From Pseudodonghicola flavimaris (GTDB taxonomy: Bacteria; Pseudomonadota; Alphaproteobacteria; Rhodobacterales; Rhodobacteraceae), in NCBI RefSeq assembly GCF_030164425.1, contig NZ_JASNJD010000004.1, positions 290,741-354,740 of the forward strand: a DNA stretch of 64,000 nucleotides. The letters are read 5' to 3'. Below, in pieces: positions 35,266 through 43,040 of this stretch. Position 1 is the stretch's first letter. Each line of letters begins with the position of its first letter. The translations under genes and the position numbers were made by a program. Below the pieces are notes generated by a model. That model saw only the letters and a program-made list of their open reading frames with translations. It had not been told where the DNA came from and did no database searches.

Positions 35266-38058
35266 ATGCAAAAACGTAAAAAGATCGCCTTTATCGAGTC
35301 TTGGCCCAATCTCGCCTTTTCGGCGGAGCGAGAGTTTCTCAAAAGATTCTTGATATCTTGCAGTGCTATCGACGTGGACTGCAGGGTTGTTGTGACCTCT
35401 GATGAGATAAATGACTATAATCCAGATGTCGTTCTTTGTAGTCATGAATTCTCAAGGAAAATCACTGGGCACCCTACGTTGGGTGTGATGTGGAGTCCTC
35501 CCGAGTTTTTTGAGAATGATCCGTATAGGTTAAAGTCGATAATGAGCTATGATGGTTACCTGGTTGGCTCAAGCAAGGTAGCCCAATTCCTCGATGATCT
35601 GTGGTTCTCAACCGGGACGAACAAGCTTCGGAGCAGCTTTCGTTTTCTTCCATCCTCTCCAAAGTCCTCGCTTTCAGTGAAGGAGTTGAGGTCTCTGTTC
35701 TACGCTGGGGTTCATTGGGATGGTGCTCGGCATAACGGTTTGTTTTCCCGCCTGTCTCAGAAGAAGGTGCTGGACGTATATGGTCCAAAGGAAAGCTGGT
35801 CTGACTTTGCGGAAGCTCATCGGGGTACTATTCCTCTGGATGGGAAATCCATGTTCAATAGGATATGTGAATCGGGTGTCGCCTTGGCGGTTCACAAGGC
35901 AGCCCACAGACGTGCGAATACTCCTTCGATGAGGCTGTTCGAAGCTGCATCCGTTGGTGCCTCGATTATATCGGATAACATTCCGTTTGCGCGTGAGGTT
36001 TTTGGCGACACTATTCACATTATTGATAGCGGAGATCTTAATGGCGCTGGCGATGAGATCTTGCATATCCTTGATGGGATATTGACTAACCCTAAGATTG
36101 AACTTGAGCGGGCGGCTGCAGCAAGAGAGATATTCGAGAGGGATTGGTCTCTGGATGTACTTATTCCGAAGGTTCTGGAGTTTTCTGAAGATGTGTCTGA
36201 GGCTGAAGGCTTTACCCGCAGGCCGGTCCGGAACTTGAGTAAAAGATCAAGCGGAGGCTCTAAGAAGGGAAGTGACCTCGTTTCAATCATTGTTAGAACG
36301 GGTGGCCGAAATATAGACTTCTTGAAAAGAAGCTTGAATAGTTTGTACTTGCAGTCTTATCGTCCCCTTGAGGCGGTTGTGGTCGACTACAAGGGGCGGG
36401 ACGATGTCAAAGATTTGTGCTCCCTCGTAGGTGGTTCTGATGATCCCGAGTTTAATGTCACTTACTTAACCTCCCCGAATAATGGCTTTCGGAGTACGCC
36501 AATTCTTAAGGGAGCCACAGCCGCGCGCGGTGGCTTCATTGGGCTTTTGGATGATGACGATACAATTCACACTAACTGCATCGCAACTTTGATTAACCGT
36601 GCGCACGAGAGTAAAAAGAAATTTGTCTACGGCGGGGTGGTTAAATTTCACGAGGATGGAGATTTTGTAACTGCGCCGAATTTTAATGGTCCGCTCGGCG
36701 AGATTATCGAGGAGCGGAGGGAGCTTCATTTCTTTGATCCATTTAACAGGGATCGATTTTTTAATCTTGATAACTTTATTCAGAGCAACACGTGGATATG
36801 TGATCGGAAGACATTCCTAAACTCATGCCAGCAGGCCGATCCAGAGCTTGAGGTCGCGGAAGATGTCTATTTTTATGGATGTGTGCTGCAAAGTAATGAA
36901 CCTGCTTTTACCTATAGGGTTGCGTCGCAGTGGCATTGGAGGTCGGGTGAAGACGTTAACTCTATGACCGGCGTTGGTCAGGATGTTTGGGGGCGTTGTG
37001 CGAATAGAGTTAAGGGTAGATGGAAGTTTTTTGATGAAAATTTCCAATGGGACAGTTTGCCGTACAATGCTTGGTCTGGGGCTGAGGAGGATGAAGATCC
37101 TGCAATTAAGAAGAGCCTTCGGATCGACAACCCAATAGTTCCAACGGATAGTTTTGTGTCTGATTACAGTGCGAGGGGCTTCGCTGCAAGCCCTGAGGGA
37201 GATGGCATTTGGATCACAGAAAGGAATGCGTCTATCCGGTTTGGATGTATTGCTTCAAGGGAGTTTGGCGTTAAAATTAACTTCATACCATTTTATGCGC
37301 CGGGTGCGGAGAGGGTTGTCTTACATGTTTCTTGCACTGGCGCTGAAGATTTGACATTTCCTGTGATGGATGGAAATGCATCAGAGATTTTCTTGGAGAT
37401 TCAGGGTAATGCTCATGAGGAGATGGAGATGCAGTTTTCTTTTAATTGCATGCACAGCCCTCAAGAGCTTGGTATTTCTGATGACGCAAGAATGCTGGGG
37501 ATTTTTGTTAGGTCCATTGAGCTCGTTGAGCTTGGGCTTCCAGGAAGTGCCACGCCTAGGACCATTCCTCTTGAAGAAGGTGGCGGCAAAGCGGTCGCTG
37601 AGCTATCTGCCGCAGATGTTGTGAACTATGATCGGGAGTTTGCCCGAAGATATTCAGTTGAGACAGTTGATGGTGTTCCTGAAAGTTTTGTCTGGATGGG
37701 GATGGATGAGAACTTTCCGATTTCAGTGGAACTTCCCGAAGGTGGGCCTCTGAGCGTTTCTGTTCGGATTGCTTTCTTTGTGGATATGAATGTTTTCGAG
37801 GCATTTCATGTCAAAGTCGATGGAAGGCTATATGACAGAAGGGTCACTGAAGTGGTTGAGGTCGGTGGTATGAAATTTAGGGATGTGGTGTTTGTGTTTG
37901 ATGCGGTCGGTGAGGGCGAGGTCCGTATTGAGCTATGCTCCCCTTTGACGAGACAACCTGCTTTTCGTGGGGATCCTCGAGCTCTAAGTGTCTCGATCTC
38001 TAAGATTAATCTCACCAGAGATATACTGAAGTTTGATAGAGAGCTTGCTTCGCAATAG
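35266..38058 (+). CDS. 930-residue double glycosyltransferase protein (prophage cargo)
   Basis: Residues ~1-320 resemble CgeB-type family-1 glycosyltransferases (LRSLFYAGVHWDGARHNGLF, NTPSMRLFEAASVGASIISD). Residues ~335-600 are a GT-A/GT2 domain (SIIVRTGGRNIDFLKRSLNS, then FIGLLDDDDTIHTNC with the DxD metal motif). Residues ~640-930 are beta-rich and unrecognised, perhaps carbohydrate binding. Such multi-GT proteins build surface glycans from nucleotide sugars. AT-rich codon use and position between the prophage operators mark it as horizontally acquired cargo. It ends 202 bases before the convergent repressor gene. Acceptor and sugar are unknown. Confidence 0.8.
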   Translation: MQKRKKIAFIESWPNLAFSAEREFLKRFLISCSAIDVDCRVVVTSDEINDYNPDVVLCSHEFSRKITGHPTLGVMWSPPEFFENDPYRLKSIMSYDGYLVGSSKVAQFLDDLWFSTGTNKLRSSFRFLPSSPKSSLSVKELRSLFYAGVHWDGARHNGLFSRLSQKKVLDVYGPKESWSDFAEAHRGTIPLDGKSMFNRICESGVALAVHKAAHRRANTPSMRLFEAASVGASIISDNIPFAREVFGDTIHIIDSGDLNGAGDEILHILDGILTNPKIELERAAAAREIFERDWSLDVLIPKVLEFSEDVSEAEGFTRRPVRNLSKRSSGGSKKGSDLVSIIVRTGGRNIDFLKRSLNSLYLQSYRPLEAVVVDYKGRDDVKDLCSLVGGSDDPEFNVTYLTSPNNGFRSTPILKGATAARGGFIGLLDDDDTIHTNCIATLINRAHESKKKFVYGGVVKFHEDGDFVTAPNFNGPLGEIIEERRELHFFDPFNRDRFFNLDNFIQSNTWICDRKTFLNSCQQADPELEVAEDVYFYGCVLQSNEPAFTYRVASQWHWRSGEDVNSMTGVGQDVWGRCANRVKGRWKFFDENFQWDSLPYNAWSGAEEDEDPAIKKSLRIDNPIVPTDSFVSDYSARGFAASPEGDGIWITERNASIRFGCIASREFGVKINFIPFYAPGAERVVLHVSCTGAEDLTFPVMDGNASEIFLEIQGNAHEEMEMQFSFNCMHSPQELGISDDARMLGIFVRSIELVELGLPGSATPRTIPLEEGGGKAVAELSAADVVNYDREFARRYSVETVDGVPESFVWMGMDENFPISVELPEGGPLSVSVRIAFFVDMNVFEAFHVKVDGRLYDRRVTEVVEVGGMKFRDVVFVFDAVGEGEVRIELCSPLTRQPAFRGDPRALSVSISKINLTRDILKFDRELASQ

Positions 38059-38260
38059 ATCGGTGCCAGCGGTTTTGTAGCAAGGTGGGAGGGGTGCCTG
38101 GCGGGCTTGCCAGTGGCAGCTAGGGCTATGGGTGAGAGCCAAGGCCTTTGGGCATGTATCGAGCTGCATGCTGCGTTGTGCGGGGCCTTAAGCGGGCCAG
38201 TCGGGGGGAGAGACTTGGACGGTCTTCCTGGGGGGGGGATTTTCCCTGCCGACTGGCCTT

Positions 38261-38911
38261 TCAGAATGACTTTTGAGCCAGTTCGTTTGGCCAGTGCAGA
38301 CGCACCCGTGCGGCCCATTTTAATCGCTTGTTCCACATCGTCGTCGCACCGGGGTTTAGGGAAATTAGGTGAAACAAACCAGGCTCATCGCCAGGTTTGA
38401 TTTGCTTCACCCAGCCCATGCCCTCGTCATCTTCACAGACACAGCGATGTCCGACCACGTCATCGGGGACGCCTTCATGGGTCTCGCGCGTGTAAAACAG
38501 GAGATCGCCTGCGGAATAGATAGGCTCCATGCTGTCGCCTTCGATCTCAACAGCCACGATGCCATGAGGTGAGAGGCCCGGTGGGCACTCGACCTGAGGT
38601 CCGTCGCCTTTTTCATATGCATCGAAAAGCGGCACTCGCGCTCCAGCGCCGACGGTGCCGGCGATTGCGACAGTTGGGAGACCCTTCATAGGGCCGTCCG
38701 CCCAGTTCATGATGTCTTCGACGGTCATGTTCAGCGCGTTCGCGATCCGCACGGCGGAGGAGAGCTTAGGGGATGCTGCCTTGCCGCGTTTCAGGTCTCG
38801 GATGAAGGACTGATGGAGACCCGCAGCCAGAGACAGCGGGGTGTCCTTGAGCCCCCGCGCATCCATGACGCGACGCAGCCCTTCCAGAAATCGTTCGCTC
38901 TCATCCACCAT
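38261..38911 (-). CDS. CI-like prophage repressor (HTH plus S24 peptidase)
   Basis: 216 residues. N-terminal HTH (TPLSLAAGLHQSFIRDLKRG, then SSAVRIANALNMTVEDIM) and C-terminal LexA/S24 domain with the Ser of VEIEGDSMEPIYSAGDLL and the Lys of GWVKQIKPGDE, so self-cleavage on SOS induction is expected. No Shine-Dalgarno precedes the ATG, and a possible -10 (TAACAT) ends 6 bases before it, so the message may be leaderless as for lambda cI. Its promoter is covered by operators it should bind. Confidence 0.9.
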   Translation of the reverse strand: MVDESERFLEGLRRVMDARGLKDTPLSLAAGLHQSFIRDLKRGKAASPKLSSAVRIANALNMTVEDIMNWADGPMKGLPTVAIAGTVGAGARVPLFDAYEKGDGPQVECPPGLSPHGIVAVEIEGDSMEPIYSAGDLLFYTRETHEGVPDDVVGHRCVCEDDEGMGWVKQIKPGDEPGLFHLISLNPGATTMWNKRLKWAARVRLHWPNELAQKSF

Positions 38912-38912
38912 T

Positions 38913-38991
38913 GGGGAATGTTACCCAGTTTCCGCTGAATCGAGTATCGGGAAGTTTACCCTTGCAAAAATGGGTAAAGTTACCCGATAAG
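38913..38991. promoter_or_regulatory. right operators, repressor promoter and rightward early promoter
   Basis: Three operators: GGGGAATGTTACCC (38913-38926), CGGGAAGTTTACCC (38948-38961) and GGGTAAAGTTACCC (38972-38985). The last lies exactly in the 18-base spacer between TTGCAA (38962-38967) and GATAAG (38986-38991), the rightward promoter. The first overlaps the putative repressor -10. This is an OR-like switch region. Confidence 0.75.
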
Positions 38992-38996
38992 GAGGC

Positions 38997-39134
38997 ATGA
39001 ATACAAAAGACACTCCCCTTCAAATCACGGTTCTGGCCCATCGAGTGGGTCTAGGGCCGGGCTCGGCAGGAGGCTGCGTGATGGCGACCAAGCGCCCTTG
39101 CGCAAGCCTCCCTGCGGGAAAGGGGGCCAGATGA
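38997..39134 (+). CDS. 45-residue protein, first gene of the rightward early operon
   Basis: Begins ATGAATACAAAAGACACT and ends in TGA overlapping the next ATG (ATGA). The protein (MNTKDTPLQITVLAHRV at the N-terminus) has no recognised family; it occupies the cro position but shows no clear HTH. The predicted transcription start falls on or next to its ATG, and the AAGGAGG just before it is only one base away, so translation would be leaderless. The coupled overlap is the main support. Confidence 0.45.
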   Translation: MNTKDTPLQITVLAHRVGLGPGSAGGCVMATKRPCASLPAGKGAR

Positions 39135-39454
39135 CCCGCCCTCGCCTAACCCTGATTGTGAACAACGACGCTCCATGTCCCGGGGATACACTCGGGGCAG
39201 GGCTAAGCTCTTGGTCAAATCGGTTGGACCCCTACGCGCTGAAGGCTGGGGCGGCCGATCTGTGGTCCGCCTATTTCCGTAACAGCTTCTCCAGCCCGCG
39301 CGAGGTGGCGCTGTTCTGCGATGTCAGCTTTCAGACCGCACTGAACTGGTGGGGCGCGGTCACTGCGCCCGCCAGCCACACGGCGCTTCTGATCATGCTG
39401 ACCGACCCCGGCGCACCGGCCTTCTTTCAGGATCAGCTGCGGAGGGCCGCATGA
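39131..39454 (+). CDS. phage HTH-like early protein
   Basis: 107 residues. The second half, SPREVALFCDVSFQTALNWW followed by TAPASHTALLIML, looks like a helix-turn-helix, so a DNA-binding early regulator is plausible. AAGGGGG precedes the start at 39131, and it overlaps genes on both sides by ATGA. Function inferred from position only. Confidence 0.6.
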   Translation: MTRPRLTLIVNNDAPCPGDTLGAGLSSWSNRLDPYALKAGAADLWSAYFRNSFSSPREVALFCDVSFQTALNWWGAVTAPASHTALLIMLTDPGAPAFFQDQLRRAA

Positions 39455-39657
39455 CCATTGAAGCCGATCTTCTGGGCCGTCCGCCGGTCATGCGCCCGAT
39501 CCCGAGGCTGGAACGTCCGGGCGGGTTTCTGCGAGTGCCGGGCAAGCTGCCGGGGCGGGTTTCTGTCCGGGTTCCTGTGCGCGGGTCCTTCTCGCCGGTG
39601 GGCGAGGGTTGCCGTTGGGTGACCCTGCCGGCCGCGCCCTGGGAGGAATGGGAATGA
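39451..39657 (+). CDS. small hypothetical phage protein
   Basis: 68 residues, Pro/Arg/Val rich (RPGGFLRVPGKLPGRVSVRV), unrecognised. GGAGGG precedes the start, with ATGA overlap to the gene before and a near overlap to the gene after. Part of the rightward early operon. Confidence 0.5.
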   Translation: MTIEADLLGRPPVMRPIPRLERPGGFLRVPGKLPGRVSVRVPVRGSFSPVGEGCRWVTLPAAPWEEWE

Positions 39658-39839
39658 ACGTCGTGGAATTTCCCGGCCAGCTGCCGCGCTTCTGTGAGGT
39701 GATCGCGGCCCTGCGGGACGGGCTCGGGGTGGAGGACATGCAGGCGCAGGGAACCGCGCCGGCGGGGTTCGCCCGGGCGGTGGTGGCCGAGCTGCGGTGC
39801 GCGGGGACTTTGGATCGGGCTCTGGGGGTGACCTCATGA
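39654..39839 (+). CDS. small hypothetical phage protein
   Basis: 61 residues, unrecognised. Predicted mostly helical (LPRFCEVIAALRDGLGVED). GGGAGGA lies upstream of the start, and the end overlaps the next gene by ATGA. Confidence 0.5.
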   Translation: MNVVEFPGQLPRFCEVIAALRDGLGVEDMQAQGTAPAGFARAVVAELRCAGTLDRALGVTS

Positions 39840-40447
39840 TCCCGGCGAATGCGCATCTGCGCCCGGTCGAGGCCGGTGACGTGCCGGAGTATCCCATCTC
39901 CCGCGAGGAGCGGCTGGAGAGCCATTTCTTTGTGGAGTTCCACCATAATCGCTGGCTGTCCAGCAGCTTCCGTCTTCTGGCCGACCCGGACGTGCGGGCC
40001 TATGGGCTCGATCTCTTCATGGTGGCTCAGAACGAGGCGCCGGTGGGGACCCTGCCCACCGATGACCGGTTGCTGGCGCGGCTTCTGGGGCTGGACCTGG
40101 CGGTTTGGCAGAGCCTGCTGAAACGGGAAATCACCCCCCTGCACAAATGGCAGCTGACCAATTGCGAAGGGGAAATCCGTTGGGCGCATCCGGTTGTGAC
40201 CGAAATCGCGGTCAAGGCGATTGGCCGCCGCCAGAAACATCTTGAGGCCTCTGAAGCTGCCCGCGAACGCAAGCGGTTCGAGCGGTTGAAGATGCAAATC
40301 CTCAAGGTCGGTGGGTCCAGCCAGATGGCGGCCGACGAAAGCGTTCTGTCCTGGCTCGACCGCTGGTTTCAGGCGGAACATGCGGGGCGAAACCGGACTG
40401 AAGCCCTGGTGCGCGAGGGCCTCAATCTCATGAGCAGGCATCGCTGA
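39836..40447 (+). CDS. putative replication-associated phage protein
   Basis: 203 residues. The order of features (FRLLADPDVRAYGLDLFMVA, TLPTDDRLLARLLGLDLAVW, then a basic helical region HLEASEAARERKRFERLKM) recalls DUF1376/YdaU-type proteins of phage replication modules, but similarity is loose. It lies immediately before a phased GGACAG array that looks like a replication origin, which supports a replication role. Position-based inference. Confidence 0.5.
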   Translation: MIPANAHLRPVEAGDVPEYPISREERLESHFFVEFHHNRWLSSSFRLLADPDVRAYGLDLFMVAQNEAPVGTLPTDDRLLARLLGLDLAVWQSLLKREITPLHKWQLTNCEGEIRWAHPVVTEIAVKAIGRRQKHLEASEAARERKRFERLKMQILKVGGSSQMAADESVLSWLDRWFQAEHAGRNRTEALVREGLNLMSRHR

Positions 40448-40452
40448 GAAAC

Positions 40453-40549
40453 TGTCCCATTCCGTCACAAGGACAGTCTTGGACAGTCTCGGGACAGAAT
40501 GAAGACAGAACGGGACAGTTTGCGGACAGGTTTTGTCCGGTTTTGTCCC
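40453..40549. repeat. helically phased GGACAG array, candidate replication origin
   Basis: GGACAG or AGACAG starts at 40471, 40481, 40492, 40503, 40513 and 40524 (steps of 10-11 bases), flanked by the inverse TGTCC at 40453, 40534 and 40544. One face of the helix is thus repeated about every turn. This is the pattern of iterons bound by a replication initiator. Confidence 0.6.
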
Positions 40550-40625
40550 GTCTGAAAGGAAAAGAAACCAAAAGACATGAAACAGAAACAGGCGGAAGCG
40601 CCTGGAATGACGAAAGGACCGCGGG

Positions 40626-41246
40626 ATGCAGACCGATCGACATCAGGCTGAGAGAGCAGGGACAGCGGAGCGCGATGCGCTGTCAGGTCCGGCCCGGGTG
40701 CGGGCTTTGCTGTTTGCGCCGCTGGAGGCGGCGGGGATGCAGCGGCCGGGCGGGATGACGGTGGCGGGCTATGAGGAGATGCGGGCGCGGCTTTGCCGGG
40801 CGTTGACCCATATGTCCGACCGGTCGCTGCGTGGTCTGGCGGAGCTGGTGACGCGCCACGCGCAGGGCCGGCAGGTGGATCGCTGGCCGAAAGAGGTCAC
40901 GCTGAAGAGCTGGGGCTTGCGCATCCAGCCGCCGCCGGCGCGGCAGTCGGACTATGTGGCTTCGCTGATGACCAGCGCCATGGGCCGGGCGGCGCGGGAC
41001 CAGGGCTATCACGTCGAGCTTTTCATGTTGGCGCGGCGGCTCGGCCCGCCGCCCTCCCGCTATGACCTCGGCCGGCTGCGGCAGGAGGCCGAAGAGAACC
41101 GCCGCATGCGCGAGATCGTGCGGCGGCAGATCGATTACGACAGCGCCAGCCTCGATCAACGGCAGTGGCTGGCCTGGTACGACCGGAACGAAACCGAATG
41201 CCTTGCGTTGATGGCGGCGGGCGATGACAGGGAGACAGGCGAATGA
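40626..41246 (+). CDS. hypothetical phage protein
   Basis: 206 residues, unrecognised; Arg-rich and helical (YEEMRARLCRALTHMSDRSLR, trimmed). AAAGGA precedes the start. It follows the GGACAG array and overlaps the next gene by four bases. Its position between origin and late genes suggests a replication or regulatory accessory. Confidence 0.55.
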   Translation: MQTDRHQAERAGTAERDALSGPARVRALLFAPLEAAGMQRPGGMTVAGYEEMRARLCRALTHMSDRSLRGLAELVTRHAQGRQVDRWPKEVTLKSWGLRIQPPPARQSDYVASLMTSAMGRAARDQGYHVELFMLARRLGPPPSRYDLGRLRQEAEENRRMREIVRRQIDYDSASLDQRQWLAWYDRNETECLALMAAGDDRETGE

Positions 41247-41968
41247 GCGTTCATGACACGCGGCTTGCGCGGCGTAAGGCGGAAGAGGCGGCGCGGATCG
41301 CCGCGGTGAAGGCGCGCGGCCGGGTGCCGGAGCAATGCGGGCCGGATATCCCGGAGGCGCCGGCACGTGGCGCGTTCCGGCTGGTCCAGCTTCGGCGGCT
41401 CTACCCGGATGGGGCGGAAGGCTACCGGGTGAAGGATGCCGGGCACCTCGGGCGGGCGGCGATCTGCAATGCCGATGTGTTCGACCGGATGGCGGCCAGC
41501 GCGGCGCGGGCGCGCAAGCCGGTGCCGCTCAGCCCGGGGCAGATCGCCATGGGCCGGCACTATCGCGATCTGGTGGAGCGTCACGCCTGCGCCGGGCTCA
41601 GGTGTTCGTCTATCGAGGCGGTGCGCTCCGGCGGCAGCGGGCAGGGCGGTGGATTCATGGATGCGGTGTTGCGGGATCGTGAGGAGATCGCCTGGCTGCA
41701 CCGCCGGATCGGCGCAGGCGTGGCAATGGCGGTGCGTCGGGTGCGGCCTTCGGCGCGGGGCACCCGGGTGGCGATCCCCGACCGGCAGCTGGTGGATTTG
41801 GTCTGCCTGGAGGATCAGGCACTGAGCGATGTGCTGCGCGCATATGGCTGGTCGGTCTATGGCGACACCCTGCGCGGCCTGACCGGGGCGCTGGCCGCGG
41901 CCCTGGATCGGATGACCGGGCCGGCGGGCTGTCGGGCAATCGTCACGATGAGAACAAAAGGGGATTGA
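41243..41968 (+). CDS. hypothetical phage protein at the end of the early operon
   Basis: 241 residues, unrecognised. Contains RPSARGTRVAIPDRQLVDLV and a C-terminal segment AYGWSVYGDTLRGLTGALAA. It is the last gene before a strong terminator that precedes the late genes, where lambdoid phages encode the Q antiterminator; the sequence does not itself show a Q domain. Confidence 0.55.
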   Translation: MSVHDTRLARRKAEEAARIAAVKARGRVPEQCGPDIPEAPARGAFRLVQLRRLYPDGAEGYRVKDAGHLGRAAICNADVFDRMAASAARARKPVPLSPGQIAMGRHYRDLVERHACAGLRCSSIEAVRSGGSGQGGGFMDAVLRDREEIAWLHRRIGAGVAMAVRRVRPSARGTRVAIPDRQLVDLVCLEDQALSDVLRAYGWSVYGDTLRGLTGALAAALDRMTGPAGCRAIVTMRTKGD

Positions 41969-42013
41969 CGCTAACCTCAGCCGCAGTCTAGGCAGGAGAA
42001 ATCATCAAGACCT

Positions 42014-42044
42014 GCGCCCACGGGAAACCGGCGGGCGCTTTTGC
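42014..42044 (+). terminator. terminator between early and late phage genes
   Basis: GCGCCC (42014-42019) and GGGCGC (42033-42038) with additional CGG/CCG pairing inside form a stable hairpin, followed by TTTTGCGTTT. It lies between the last early gene and the HNH gene, so late transcription probably depends on antitermination or a separate promoter. Confidence 0.7.
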
Positions 42045-42060
42045 GTTTCTGGGGGCGCGG

Positions 42061-42423
42061 ATGACGACCCGGAGTGACTATCACCAGCTTTACAACCTCT
42101 CGGCCTGGCGGCGGCAGCTGCGGCCGCAGCACCTGGCGCGGGAACCGCTCTGCCGGGCCTGCCTGCGTCGGGGCATCGTCAACGATGGCTCGCTGACCGC
42201 CTCGGGCGAGAGACAGACCAATCCACGCCGGCGGTTCCTGGCGGTGGATCACATCGTGCCGCATCGGGGCGACCGGGCCTTGTTCCTCGATCCGGAGAAT
42301 CTGCAGACGCTCTGCCCGGACGATCACGACCGGAACAAGCAGCGGCTGGAGGCCAGAGGTTATTCGGAAGAGCGCGGGCCGGATGGCTGGCCGCTCGATC
42401 CGAACCACCCGGCAAACCGCTGA
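42061..42423 (+). CDS. phage HNH endonuclease
   Basis: 120 residues. Zinc/HNH signature is complete: CRAC, DHIVPHRGD, NLQTLCPDDHDRNK. HNH proteins next to terminase genes nick DNA during packaging of cos-type HK97-like phages. It lies 138 bases before the small terminase gene. Confidence 0.9.
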   Translation: MTTRSDYHQLYNLSAWRRQLRPQHLAREPLCRACLRRGIVNDGSLTASGERQTNPRRRFLAVDHIVPHRGDRALFLDPENLQTLCPDDHDRNKQRLEARGYSEERGPDGWPLDPNHPANR

Positions 42424-42560
42424 TCCGCAGCCTTCCGGACGGGAGGGGGAGGGTCCGAAGGAAACCCGGCCGGGCTGGAAACCGGAGGGGGAACCTTCCC
42501 GTGCGCGAAGCCGGAATTGAATAGAAAAAGCCACATGGAAAGAGAGGGTTAGGCAGGGAC

Positions 42561-43040
42561 ATGCGGGGACGCCGGCCGACAGAGGAAAGGGTTGTGCCCT
42601 TCGCCGAGGAAGGGGCGCAGCTTCATAATCTGGAAGAGCGGGCGCGCGCCCGGCTGGAGGAGCTGCGCCCGGAAGGCATGCCGGAGCAGCTGCGCTGGAC
42701 CTTCGACCGTCTGGCGCTGCCGCTCTGTCATCCGACCGTGGATCGGCTGAAGCCCACGAATGTTTTCATGTTCCGCCAGCTCTGCGCTGCGGTGCTGCGT
42801 CATGAGCGGCTGACGCTGGAGCTGGAGGAGCTGGGCGAGACCTATGAGAGCGAGACCCGCAACGGCACCCAGATCAAGAGCCGGCCGGAGGTGGCGCAGC
42901 TGAACGAGACGTTCCGCCAGATCAGGGGGCTGGCGAATGACTTCGGCATGACCCCGGCGGCGGAGCGGGGTCTTTCAGGCGGCGGGCAGCTCGGGTTCAA
43001 TTTCCCCGATCCCGACAGCCCCGAGGGCTATCTGACGTGA
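42561..43040 (+). CDS. phage terminase small subunit (P27 family)
   Basis: 159 residues, P27-type small terminase: RWTFDRLALPLCHPTVDRL, then LRHERLTLELEELG and LNETFRQIRGLANDFGMTPA, a common C-terminal pattern in this family. It recognises phage DNA for packaging. Overlaps terL by four bases. Confidence 0.85.
   Translation: MRGRRPTEERVVPFAEEGAQLHNLEERARARLEELRPEGMPEQLRWTFDRLALPLCHPTVDRLKPTNVFMFRQLCAAVLRHERLTLELEELGETYESETRNGTQIKSRPEVAQLNETFRQIRGLANDFGMTPAAERGLSGGGQLGFNFPDPDSPEGYLT

Noticed and set aside
41243..41968. Q-type antiterminator
   Set aside because: Position fits, but no recognisable Q-family sequence is visible, so only a hypothetical protein is called.
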